IMG/VR virus record: IMGVR_UViG_3300044679_000049
Span: 1-23,336 of that record
Length of the DNA: 23,336 bases
Strand: one strand, 5' to 3'
From: a virus
Shown one piece after another: positions 12,279-19,764 of the stretch (positions are counted from its first letter, which is position 1; every line of letters starts with the position of its first letter). Position numbers and translations under genes: made by a program. A model generated the notes under the pieces. The model was not told where the DNA came from. It worked only from the letters and a program-made list of their open reading frames with translations, and made no database searches.

Positions 12279-13547
12279 ATGAACACCCATCTGATGAGCA
12301 TGAAGGACGCGAAGACCGGACGCGTCGAGTACATGGACCCGGCCACCGCCAAGGTCTACGCCGACGCGCAGGGCGCGACCTTCCTCCGGCAGATGGAGGA
12401 GGTGGAGTTCGTGCTGGGCGACAAGGGCGTGCCCCTCCGCGACCCGCACACCAACGCTCCCATCCACCGCAGCGCCCTCGTCGCCGTGGCGCAGGAGCAC
12501 TACTACGGGCAGGCCGCGCGCCTCATGGGTGCGAAGAAGTACCCGGTCGGCATGACGGACGAGGCTGGACAGCTCGTCACGATGGACCTCGGCATCGCCG
12601 ACGTGCACACGCCGGCCACGCTGCCCAACTACGCGGGCGGCTACCGGATCGCCGAGTCCATCGCGGACCTCGCGAGCCCCGTCATCCCCGTCGCCAAGCA
12701 GTCCGACGTCTACTACACGTGGAACGTGCAGAGCGACTTCAACCGCAAGCTCGGAGTCTCGGGGTCGCCCGGGTCGGCCGTGCCCGAGGTCAACCCGAGC
12801 ATCTCGAACGCCACGTACTCGGCCGTCGAGTACGCGCTGGCCGGGTTCCTGCCCACGGAAGTGCAGGCGAACGCGGACACGCCGCTCCAGCCCTTCGCCA
12901 AGCTCACGCAGGTCGTGGTCGACGCGCTGCGCCTGGAGCGCGAGTACCGCGTGTCCGTGCTGCTCCAGACGTCGGGCACCTGGACCTCGTCGCTCGTGCA
13001 GACGCTCGCCGCGGGCACGCAGTGGGACGGGGGCGCCTCGTCCGACCCCGTCGCGAACTTGCACAAGGCGATCGAGCAGTCGTACATGCCCATCACCGGC
13101 ATCTTCATGTCGGAGCTGGTGCTGCACGACTTCCTCCGCAACCCGGCGGTGCAGAAGTACTTCACCTACAAGGACCCGGTGAAGGGGCTGCCCAGCCCGG
13201 CCGACGTCGCGGACACGCTCGGGCTGCCGCCCATCAACGTCTCGACCATGAAGTATCTCACGGGCGGCGGCGTGCTCACGTACATGTGGGGCAACCACGT
13301 CGTGCTCACGCACGAGCCGAAGACGATGCCGCCCACGACCCAGATGGACGTGGCGTCGAACGTCACCTTCCGCTGGACCGGGGGCGAGGCGCCGGACGGG
13401 ACGCTGACGGGCGGGCTGCTCGTGCGGACCTACTACGACCCCAAGCGCGGTGCGCGCGGCGGGACGCAGATCGTGGTCGTCCACAACGACATCGAGGTCC
13501 AGACCTCGAACCTCGTGGGCGGCTTGATCCTCAACGCCCATATCTAG
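12279..13547 (+). CDS. Major capsid-like protein 2 (HK97 fold, probable)
   Basis: A 422-residue protein from ATG 12279, with AAGAGAG upstream. The N-terminal arm (1-100) is helical and charged (YMDPATAKVYADAQGATFLRQ), like the cleaved delta/N-arm region of HK97-type subunits. Then come MDLGIADVHTPATL (102-115), ESIADLASPVIPV, VNPS and LPTEVQANAD, DALRLEREYRVSVLLQTS (215-232), and a C-terminal VTFRWTG (362-368) and VVVHNDIEVQTSNLVGG. It is clearly paralogous to the protein at 10544-11689. Being longer and having its own gap-flanked transcript segment, it is the better candidate for the main shell protein. Two hairpins follow the gene. Confidence 0.82.
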   Translation: MNTHLMSMKDAKTGRVEYMDPATAKVYADAQGATFLRQMEEVEFVLGDKGVPLRDPHTNAPIHRSALVAVAQEHYYGQAARLMGAKKYPVGMTDEAGQLVTMDLGIADVHTPATLPNYAGGYRIAESIADLASPVIPVAKQSDVYYTWNVQSDFNRKLGVSGSPGSAVPEVNPSISNATYSAVEYALAGFLPTEVQANADTPLQPFAKLTQVVVDALRLEREYRVSVLLQTSGTWTSSLVQTLAAGTQWDGGASSDPVANLHKAIEQSYMPITGIFMSELVLHDFLRNPAVQKYFTYKDPVKGLPSPADVADTLGLPPINVSTMKYLTGGGVLTYMWGNHVVLTHEPKTMPPTTQMDVASNVTFRWTGGEAPDGTLTGGLLVRTYYDPKRGARGGTQIVVVHNDIEVQTSNLVGGLILNAHI

Positions 13548-13743
13548 CCTGACGCTGGACGCCACGGGGCCGGACGAGCTAGGCTTGTCTGGTCTCGGCG
13601 GCGGCCGAGCAGGCTTGGGGCACCATCGGCCGTGAGGTCGGTCGACCGGAGGATGGTCGACGCCAGCTCGTCCCTCTCGCGGCTTCGCAAGCCGTGTAGA
13701 CCGTCGCCGAGGCGCTGACTCACCCACCGAAAGGCCCTCCGCC
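13548..13743. other. Structured 196-nt gap with two hairpins
   Basis: No gene is supported here. CTCGGC (13594-13599) pairs with GCCGAG (13604-13609) around a 4-nt loop. CGGCTT (13680-13685) pairs with AAGCCG (13689-13694) around CGC. A GGTCGACC palindrome lies between them. The gap follows the second capsid gene and precedes the neck genes, where a drop in expression is expected. A 21-codon ORF at 13653 has a ribosome site with no spacing and is not credible. Confidence 0.5.
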
Positions 13744-14106
13744 ATGACCCCTGCCGCTCCCGTCGTCTCCACCATCGTCAAGCGCGTGCCGCGCACCGAC
13801 GCCTCGCACGAGAACGCGCGGGAGCGAAAGCTCGGCGGTCGGTACCGCGTCATCCACGGGCAGGTCGCTGTGCCGCGGCCCGAGGCGGAGTACCTGCGCC
13901 CGGACGGGAGCGAGGACCCGCACAAGCTCAAGATCGAGTACGCGATCGAGGGCGACGTCGTGAACCTCAGCGACGACGACGCGGCGCGGATGCTCGACGC
14001 GGACATCGTCGAGCCGCTCGACGCCAAGCCGTCCCGCGTCGGGAAGGTGTGCGAGCCGCCCAGGTCCACCGTCACCAACAAGAACACTGGCCGCGCAGCG
14101 CGGTAG
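13744..14106 (+). CDS. Small head/neck-cluster protein with TVTNK tail
   Basis: A 120-residue protein; ATG 13744 follows AAAGG. Basic N-terminus, then GRYRVIHGQVAVPRP, and a core IEGDVVNLSDDDAARMLDADIVEPL (about 68-92), a strand-helix pattern common to small phage proteins encoded beside capsid genes. It ends STVTNKNTGRAAR. The next gene has the same core and the same TVTNK tail, so the two are diverged duplicates or share a grafted tail. Function is unknown; the position suggests a minor head or head-fibre-like component. Confidence 0.7.
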   Translation: MTPAAPVVSTIVKRVPRTDASHENARERKLGGRYRVIHGQVAVPRPEAEYLRPDGSEDPHKLKIEYAIEGDVVNLSDDDAARMLDADIVEPLDAKPSRVGKVCEPPRSTVTNKNTGRAAR

Positions 14107-14122
14107 AAAAGGGCTCCTTCCC

Positions 14123-14521
14123 ATGTCACTCGCAGGCAAGTACACGCTCTCCGCCCACATGTTCCACGACGGCGCCTACCACAAGCCGGGCGACGAGGTG
14201 GAGCTGAGCGAGGAGGACGCGGCTCGGGCTCTCTCGCAGAAGACCGTCATCGACGAGGACGCGATCCCGACCCGCGCCGAGGTGCTGGCGCACGCCGTTG
14301 CCGAGGTCACGGAGGACGTGAACCGCAGCTACGACCGCATGGTCGAGAACGCGCGGGCGCGGAAGATGGAGAAGGACAAGGCGGTGGCCGCCGTGCTCTC
14401 GCCCCCGAAGCCGGAGCCCGAGGGCGAGACCACCGTCACCAACAAGGACTCGGGCGACACCGTGCCCATGGGCGACCGCCCGGGGAACCGCGCCCAGCGC
14501 CGCGCCACGCAGCAGGGGTAG
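14123..14521 (+). CDS. Small head/neck-cluster protein, relative of the preceding gene
   Basis: A 132-residue protein; ATG 14123 follows AAGGG. The N-terminal domain is KYTLSAHMFHDGAYHKPGDEVELSEEDAARAL (6-37), matching the strand-helix core of the preceding protein. A helical middle (AEVTEDVNRSYDRMVENARARKMEKDKAVAAV) and a Pro/Glu linker lead to TTVTNKDSG (103-111) and a basic end NRAQRRATQQG. The 17-nt DNA stretch coding for the shared tail is identical in both genes (14066-14082 and 14430-14446). Function is unknown. Confidence 0.7.
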   Translation: MSLAGKYTLSAHMFHDGAYHKPGDEVELSEEDAARALSQKTVIDEDAIPTRAEVLAHAVAEVTEDVNRSYDRMVENARARKMEKDKAVAAVLSPPKPEPEGETTVTNKDSGDTVPMGDRPGNRAQRRATQQG

Positions 14522-14527
14522 CCGAGC

Positions 14528-15025
14528 GTGCCCGTCTCGGCACCCTGGGCGGCGATCTGGCTCAACCAGGGTGACCTGGAGAACGCCACCAGCATCGCCA
14601 CCGTCGCCGCGTGCTTCGACGACGGCAATGGCGGTGGCGCGCTCAACACGGGCGCCATCGCCAGCGTCATCGCGCGGGCGGAGCTGAAGGTGCTGAGCTG
14701 GCTCGGCGACGAGTACGGCCCCCCGCCGTTCTCGCCCGTCCAGATCGCCGTGCTCCAGGTCGATCCGTTCCTCGCCTACGCGGCGCTGGAGTACTGCATC
14801 GCGTTCATGTTCGACCGACACCCGGAGTACGTGCGGGCGAACGGCAAGGAACGGGGCGAGCGCTTCAAGCGCGCCGAGGACCAGATGCAGCAGGTGCTCG
14901 ACGGGCGGCAGAGGTTGCCCGTCGCGCAAGCCGTTCCGGCCAACGTCGGCGGCGTGTCGACGGACGGCGCCGCGCGCATCATTAGCGACAACCCCGACGG
15001 AAGCACCAACAGCGGCGACTACTGA
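14528..15025 (+). CDS. Head-tail connector (Mu gp36/DUF1320-like)
   Basis: GTG start 6 nt after the preceding stop; 165 residues. The pattern fits gp36-type connectors: an early helix, TGAIASVIARAELKVLSWLGDEYGPPPFSPV (about 41-71), where a helix with Ala/Arg/Glu precedes a tyrosine-proline loop, then DPFLAYAALEYCIAFMFDRHPEYV and a long helix ERFKRAEDQMQQVLDGRQRLPVAQ. These proteins form a ring under the portal. It has a Gly/Asp/Ser-rich C-terminal tail. The gene order (capsid, connector, neck, sheath) supports the assignment. Confidence 0.72.
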   Translation: MPVSAPWAAIWLNQGDLENATSIATVAACFDDGNGGGALNTGAIASVIARAELKVLSWLGDEYGPPPFSPVQIAVLQVDPFLAYAALEYCIAFMFDRHPEYVRANGKERGERFKRAEDQMQQVLDGRQRLPVAQAVPANVGGVSTDGAARIISDNPDGSTNSGDY

Positions 15026-15044
15026 CCCGGCACTGAGGTGTTCG

Positions 15045-15494
15045 ATGTCCGTGACCGTGGAGCTAGAGTCGACGCTCGCGGCTGACTGGCGACGGTTCTG
15101 TCGCGTGCTCGTCAAGGGGCTCCACACGGCAGTCCAGAACGCCATCGAAGAGGGCGCGCACGAAGCCCGCACGACCCACAGGTACCAGGACCGCACTGGC
15201 AACCTCACGCGCTCCATCCAGCCGCGCATGTGGCAGGGTGAGGACCCGAACGGCGCTGAGGGCTACATCGAAGCGCTCATGCCTTACGCGAGCTTCGTTG
15301 AGAACGGGCATGCCATCATCAGCCGGCAGTCGCGCAAGTTCGCGTCGATCGCCGGTGGGCGCAAGACCTGGCACTTCTCACGGCAGGCTCGGCCGTTCCC
15401 GTTCATGGCCCAGGCGTACCTCAAGGCCGAGCGCGTTCTTGAGCGAGACACGCTCGTGGCGATTGCCGCGGCGCAGCTCGTGCTCCCGGTGTAG
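15045..15494 (+). CDS. HK97-gp10-like neck / tail-joining protein
   Basis: A 149-residue protein; ATG 15045 follows GAGG. Motifs in order fit the HK97 gp10 family: a long N-terminal helix ending AIEEGAHEARTTHRY, then DRTGNLTRSIQPRMW (49-63; the family's TGxLxxSI), MPYASFVENGHAI (about 79-91; the family's YAxxVExG), and SRQARPFPFMAQAYLKAERVL (about 111-131; the family's ARPFMxPA). Members sit at the head-tail interface. Context between the connector and the tail-completion gene agrees. Confidence 0.82.
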   Translation: MSVTVELESTLAADWRRFCRVLVKGLHTAVQNAIEEGAHEARTTHRYQDRTGNLTRSIQPRMWQGEDPNGAEGYIEALMPYASFVENGHAIISRQSRKFASIAGGRKTWHFSRQARPFPFMAQAYLKAERVLERDTLVAIAAAQLVLPV

Positions 15495-15509
15495 GCTCGC
15501 GAGCACGAG

Positions 15510-16487
15510 ATGGCTCTCCAGGCAGCGCAGGACACGTGGGGAGCGCTGAGCATCCCGGCACAGCCCGACTACGCGCCGTTCGTCCCCATTGCCCAGGGGC
15601 TCTGGGTCGCACCGGCGCAGATCCCTCTCGCGGACCCGACGCTCGCCGTCATCCTCGACTTCCTCGCCACGGCCATCAACACCGACCAGCTCCCCCAGGC
15701 CGCTTGGGATCAGGTCAAGGGCCCTGCCGGACCCAGTCCCATCAAGCGCATCTTCTGCCACGACCCGGGCGAGGTCGTCTTCAACGCAAGTCACCTGCCC
15801 GCGTTCTACATGTGGCGCGCGGGCGCGACCACGGCGTACCAAGCGGATGACTGGTACGTGGAGACGACGCAGCTCAAGGCGCTCTGGGTGTACCCGCTGG
15901 CGGAGCAGAGCCGGCAGCAGGCCCGGCAGCCGTTCGTCAACGCGCTCGTCAAGTGCATCGCCCAGGTCATCGAGCGGGGGCGGACTCCGGGCTGGATCCA
16001 GCCGACGGACGAGAGCGACGACCGCACCGCCGCCGAGGGCTCGGTCTTCTACCCCTACGCGGGGTTCGAGTCGCTGTTCCTGTCGAGCTGGCGCATGAAC
16101 AAGCTCGCCGTGCCCGACTCGGCCGGCACGCGCATGGACATGTACCCGGCGGTCGAGATGACCTTCACGCTGGAGGAGAATCTCGTCTACGGGCTGTCGC
16201 GCTTCTTCGTGTCAGCGCCGGGCGCCTTCGCCACGCTCTACAACGCGCAGGGCGCGCTCGTTTGGGCACCGCTCACGGCCTACGCGACGTCGACGCAGGT
16301 CACGTCCAGCCCGCCCAACGGCTTCATCTACACGTGCACGACCGCCGGCACGAGCAACCTCACGCCGCCGCAGTTCTGGCCCACGACCATCGGGGGCACC
16401 GTCTCGGACAACGGCGTGGTGTGGACGTGCACCTCGACCATGCAGCCCAACGGCAACGTCACCGTCTCCGGTCCCCTCGCGCCCTGA
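15510..16487 (+). CDS. Tail-completion-like protein with C-terminal surface module
   Basis: A 325-residue protein. The N-terminal 245 residues (of the form FYMWRAGATTAYQADDWYVETTQLKALWVYP, then QPFVNALVKCIAQVIERGRTPGW) are consistent with tail terminator/completion proteins encoded just before sheath genes, but the match is by position and general pattern. Residues about 251-307 are a separate strand-rich module: W-A-P-L-T-A-Y, PNGFIYTCTTAGTSNLTPPQFWPTTIGGTVSDNGVVWTC. The same module occurs inside the tail sheath (about 221-272), and 18 nt of the coding DNA are identical (16376-16393 and 17917-17934). Modules of this type are known from phage tail and adhesin proteins. The remaining tail is short. 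Confidence 0.65.
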   Translation: MALQAAQDTWGALSIPAQPDYAPFVPIAQGLWVAPAQIPLADPTLAVILDFLATAINTDQLPQAAWDQVKGPAGPSPIKRIFCHDPGEVVFNASHLPAFYMWRAGATTAYQADDWYVETTQLKALWVYPLAEQSRQQARQPFVNALVKCIAQVIERGRTPGWIQPTDESDDRTAAEGSVFYPYAGFESLFLSSWRMNKLAVPDSAGTRMDMYPAVEMTFTLEENLVYGLSRFFVSAPGAFATLYNAQGALVWAPLTAYATSTQVTSSPPNGFIYTCTTAGTSNLTPPQFWPTTIGGTVSDNGVVWTCTSTMQPNGNVTVSGPLAP

Positions 16488-16500
16488 AGGAACTTCCTCG

Positions 16501-17100
16501 ATGCCCCCCCTGCCCTCCTCCAAGACGCTCCGTGTCGTGTGCAACCCGTTCGCCGCCATCGACCACGAGGGTCGGTGCGCGGGGGGGTTCCCGCACGAGC
16601 CCGACATGGTCTTCGGCGACACGGAGGTGCGGCACGTGGGCGCCAAGCGCGTCGCCACCGAGACGCGCGCGGCCAACGCCGCAGCGCGCATCACGGCGGA
16701 GCACGACCGCTCGTTCGCGTTCTCCTCGGGCACCGTGACCGTGATCCGCAGCGACTACTACCGACGGGCGCTCCTGGACCGGGCGGTGTTCGCCGCCGAC
16801 GTCGAGACGCACGAGTATGCGTTCGGGACCAAGCTCGGGTTCCGAGACCCGCTCGCGCGCGTCGCGCAGCTCGTGCGCGAGCACGACAACCTCATGCCCC
16901 AGGGGCCCATCGTCGCGGTCGATGAGGGCGCGGCCGAGTCCATCAAGCTGCTCGGCGGTGGGCGGCACGACCCGAATCACTGGCCCGACGCGCTCAAGCC
17001 GCACCTGGAAGCGTGGGACAAGGCGCAGGCGATGCAGGCTGCGCGTGTCTTCGTGCCCAGCGCCCTCGACCACGACCCCGACGAGCACGCAGGCCAGTAG
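16501..17100 (+). CDS. Tail-cluster protein, possibly DUF2635-like
   Basis: A 199-residue protein; ATG 16501 follows AAGGA at about 9 nt. The start TLRVVCNPFAAIDHEGRCAGG and the later GTVTVIRSDYYRRALLDRAVFAAD (about 77-100) recall small DUF2635-type proteins (Mu gp38 position) that lie directly before sheath genes, with extra sequence at the C-terminus. No catalytic motif, signal peptide or membrane segment. The function of that family is unknown, and the match is weak. Confidence 0.55.
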   Translation: MPPLPSSKTLRVVCNPFAAIDHEGRCAGGFPHEPDMVFGDTEVRHVGAKRVATETRAANAAARITAEHDRSFAFSSGTVTVIRSDYYRRALLDRAVFAADVETHEYAFGTKLGFRDPLARVAQLVREHDNLMPQGPIVAVDEGAAESIKLLGGGRHDPNHWPDALKPHLEAWDKAQAMQAARVFVPSALDHDPDEHAGQ

Positions 17101-17158
17101 GCCCGCGCGTCCCCTCCCCTTCCCCCCATCCCACGCACTCGACCGGAGCCTCTGACCC

Positions 17159-18961
17159 ATGCCCCTCGTTCCGATCATCGCCGGCTTCCCCAGCTCCAAC
17201 CGCGTACCCGGCGCCGTGGGCGAGGTGCTGTTCGGCACCGCGGGCCAGTCGGCCGCGTCGCTGCCGCTGCTCCTGCTCTGCGTGGGGCTCAAGACCTCTG
17301 CCGGGTCCATCACGGCCGACACGCAGGTCCAGATCATCGCGTCGCAGGCCGACGCGGACGCGTACGCCGGGGCTGGCTCGGAGCTGGCGTGCATGCTCTA
17401 CGACGCGCTGAAGGTCGCGGGTAACGCGGGCGTGCCCATCTACGCCGCGTCCCCGACTCCGGCGAGCGGCGCGACGGCGGCCGGGGAGCTGATCACGATC
17501 GGCGGTACCTGGAGCACGGCGGGCCAGATCACCGTCCGCATCGGCGGCGTCTCCATTCCCGTCACCGTCGGTGCAACCGACACGACGACCACCGTCGCTG
17601 CCAACATCGCCGCCGCCATCGCCGGCTACAACGGGTCGCGTCTTCCGGTCACCGCCACATCGACCACGGGGCAAGTCGCGCTGGCGTGCCGCACGTCGGG
17701 CCAGCGTGGCGCGCAGCACGTCGTGGTCCTCGACACGACGCAGATCCCGGCCGGGCTCACGGCGACGTTCGACGTGACGTGGTCGGCGTCCACCGCGGGT
17801 CAGTCGATCACCGCCGGCTCCATCTCCCAGGTCACGCCGACCGCTGCGCACGCCAACGGCTACTACTACCAGGCCACGGCCATCACCACGGGCACGACGG
17901 GCTCGACGGAGCCGACCTGGCCCACGACCATCGGCACGACCGTGGTCGACTCAGGGGTGACGTGGACGTGCTGGGGCTTCACGGCCAACTCGCTCAACAA
18001 CGTGGTCGCGCGGTTCCTCGGCAAGTGCACGGGCTTGGAGACGTACACGGCGCTGCTCGCGACGCTCATCAACGCGCAGTACAACCGCATCGCCCTCGCC
18101 TGCAACGACGCGACGAGCGTGGCCGCGTGGAAGTCGCAGATCGACGGCGTCGCCGCGGCGCCGACGGACCTGCTCCAGCACTACGTCTGCGCGGTGAACT
18201 GCGGGACCACGACGACCAGCTCGCTCACGGCCGCGACCGCGCTCGGTCAGACCACGGCCAACGATCAGCGTGGGCAGGTCGAGTGGGCGCAGTCGTGCGA
18301 GACGCACCCGAGCCGCATCGCAGCGGCGACCGCGGCGCAGCGCGCGCTCTCCGAGCAGCAGGACCCGGATGCGGCGTACAACTACTTCCCGATGCCGACC
18401 ATCGCGCCGCAGTTCAACCCGCTCGACTGGCCGACCAACGCCGTGCTCGTGTCGGCGCTGAACAACTCGGTCACGCCGCTCTCCACGCAGCGTGGTGACG
18501 GGTTCATGCGCATCGTGCGGTCGATCACGAGCCACTCGCTCTCGGGCTCGAACCCGGACTACTCGACGTTCGACACGGGGCAGGCGAGCGTGCCGGACTT
18601 CATCCTCACGGACTGGCGCCTCTACTACCTGTCGAACCTCCAGCCGAACAACCCGCGCGTTCAGGACAACCCGAACATCGCCGCGGGCGAGAAGAATCCG
18701 CCCTCGGGCGTGCTCTACCCGAACCTCGTGTCCAACGCGTTTTTCGCGAAGCTGACGGACTACTCCAACGGGGTGCTGTCGCCGTCCAGCAGCACGCCCA
18801 ACCCGAACTCGGGCACGGTCGCGCCGATCGTCGATGCGCCGCAGACCGGAGACGTCCAGTCCGTGTTCGACCCGGTCGCCCGCCGCATCATCGTCACGGC
18901 CAACGCGCGCGTGAAGGCGAACGACGCGCAGCTCGGCATCTCGGTGCGGCAGGCTGGATGA
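17159..18961 (+). CDS. Contractile tail sheath (Mu gpL-like) with inserted module
   Basis: A 600-residue sheath subunit. The N-terminus IAGFPSSNRVPGAVGEVLFGT (7-27), then DAYAGAGSELACMLYDALKVAG (67-88) and the IGGVSIPVTVGATDTTTTVAANIAAAI segment (128-154) are typical of Mu-type sheaths. The segment of the form LETYTALLATLINAQYNRIALACND...WKSQID and the C-terminal RRIIVTANARVKANDAQLG follow the family pattern. About 221-272 is an insertion with HANGYYYQATAITTGTTG...EPTWPTTIGTTV...GVTWTC, the same module as at the end of the preceding tail-completion-like protein. Sheath subunits stack around the tube and contract to inject DNA. It overlaps the next gene by ATGA. Confidence 0.9.
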   Translation: MPLVPIIAGFPSSNRVPGAVGEVLFGTAGQSAASLPLLLLCVGLKTSAGSITADTQVQIIASQADADAYAGAGSELACMLYDALKVAGNAGVPIYAASPTPASGATAAGELITIGGTWSTAGQITVRIGGVSIPVTVGATDTTTTVAANIAAAIAGYNGSRLPVTATSTTGQVALACRTSGQRGAQHVVVLDTTQIPAGLTATFDVTWSASTAGQSITAGSISQVTPTAAHANGYYYQATAITTGTTGSTEPTWPTTIGTTVVDSGVTWTCWGFTANSLNNVVARFLGKCTGLETYTALLATLINAQYNRIALACNDATSVAAWKSQIDGVAAAPTDLLQHYVCAVNCGTTTTSSLTAATALGQTTANDQRGQVEWAQSCETHPSRIAAATAAQRALSEQQDPDAAYNYFPMPTIAPQFNPLDWPTNAVLVSALNNSVTPLSTQRGDGFMRIVRSITSHSLSGSNPDYSTFDTGQASVPDFILTDWRLYYLSNLQPNNPRVQDNPNIAAGEKNPPSGVLYPNLVSNAFFAKLTDYSNGVLSPSSSTPNPNSGTVAPIVDAPQTGDVQSVFDPVARRIIVTANARVKANDAQLGISVRQAG

Positions 18962-19092
18962 AGCGCTGGACGATCACGCTCGGGTGGCCTGACGACGAAG
19001 AAGCTCGGGCGCGTCTCGTCGCGCTTCTTCGTCGAGCACCCGGACCGTGGTTCCTCGCGACCTCGAACGGGCCCGTCGTCCGGCTCGATTAG
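18958..19092 (+). CDS. 44-aa protein translationally coupled to the sheath
   Basis: ATG overlaps the sheath TGA (ATGA). The product reads MKRWTITLGWPDDEEARARL...APGPWFLATSNGPVVRLD, a compact strand-helix-strand, ending at TAG 19090-19092. Its amino-acid make-up and the coupling make it a credible gene though short. No family is recognised. It lies immediately before the palindrome cluster. Confidence 0.55.
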   Translation: MKRWTITLGWPDDEEARARLVALLRRAPGPWFLATSNGPVVRLD

Positions 19093-19379
19093 AACAACGC
19101 GCCGCGTTAGAAGGGGGTCTAGCGCCCCCCGCTACGCGCGGGGGAGGCCCCCTGAGCCCCCGAGGGACGTCCCTCGGGGGAAAACGCGCGCTAGACCCCG
19201 CTGCGCCGCCCCCCGGGGGCCTCGCGCCCACAACCTGCGCCGCGACAAGCGGCCTCCTCGCCCGCGCAGTCGCGCGGTCCGCCGGGGGAGGCCATCGCGC
19301 CGAGCGCTTCATGCCTGTCCTGTTCGAGCCGCGCAGCGTGCACGCGCTCTAACGTCCGCACACCGGAGAAGCACCCGCC
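19093..19379. other. 287-nt GC-rich gap between sheath and tube genes
   Basis: The largest non-coding gap in the tail cluster. It contains the nested palindrome element (19113-19200) and, after it, a run CCCCCCGGGGG near 19209. I see no credible gene; the open frames across it are Pro/Arg/Gly-rich shadows. The ribosome site GGAG for the tube gene is at its end. Confidence 0.6.
19113..19200. repeat. Nested palindrome element
   Basis: An outer perfect 12-bp inverted repeat, GGGGTCTAGCGC (19114-19125) and GCGCTAGACCCC (19188-19199), encloses two hairpins. The first is CCCCCGC (19126-19132) with GCGGGGG (19138-19144). The second is a perfect 24-nt palindrome at 19157-19180, with CCCCCGAGGGAC as its left half. 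The whole folds as a three-way junction. It resembles extragenic palindromic repeats found in GC-rich genomes. It is followed by AAAA, not by a T run. Confidence 0.7.
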
Positions 19380-19754
19380 ATGGCCAACGTAAGGATCCGT
19401 CCGTACTCGCTCTACTTCAACGGGCGCAAGCTCGGCCAGATGCACACGGCCGACATGACGCTCATGAGCGGGGACGAGCCGCAGTTCGGCGATGGGGGGT
19501 TCGTCGGGATGTCCGACGGCGCCCAGACCATCAACATCACGTGCGAGGCAATCCAGCCGGCCACCAGCCAGCTCGACTTCGACCTCGTCAACGCTCTGCT
19601 CAACAAGCAGGACGTGGACGTGGCGATCCCCATCGGCCCGAACATCTACATGGCGACGGTGCGCTGCACGAAGGCCGCGTACAAGACGGACCAGAAGTCG
19701 GGTACGCTCAACGGTGACTTCGAGTTCACCGGCGGTCAGACGAAGCGCACCTAG
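19380..19754 (+). CDS. Tail tube protein (Mu gpM-like)
   Basis: A 124-residue protein; ATG 19380 follows GGAG. Sequence is strand-rich with NGRKLGQMHTADMTLMSG, GGFVGMSDGAQTINITCEAIQP, DVDVAIPIGPNIYMATVRCTKAAYKTD and GTLNGDFEFTGG, the alternating pattern of contractile-tail tube proteins, in which the second strand carries SxGxxxxxI and a late strand carries xGxFxFxG. It polymerises inside the sheath. The order sheath-tube-chaperone-tape measure is the standard one for myoviruses. Confidence 0.85.
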   Translation: MANVRIRPYSLYFNGRKLGQMHTADMTLMSGDEPQFGDGGFVGMSDGAQTINITCEAIQPATSQLDFDLVNALLNKQDVDVAIPIGPNIYMATVRCTKAAYKTDQKSGTLNGDFEFTGGQTKRT

Positions 19755-19764
19755 CGAGCACACC

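Noticed and set aside
13653-13718. 21-codon ORF with a GGAGG directly before its ATG.
   Set aside because: No spacing between ribosome site and start, and an Arg/Ser/Pro-rich product inside hairpin-forming sequence.
19157-19184. 24-nt palindrome as an intrinsic transcription terminator.
   Set aside because: It is followed by AAAA on the plus strand. The T run on the minus strand precedes the hairpin, so neither direction fits.
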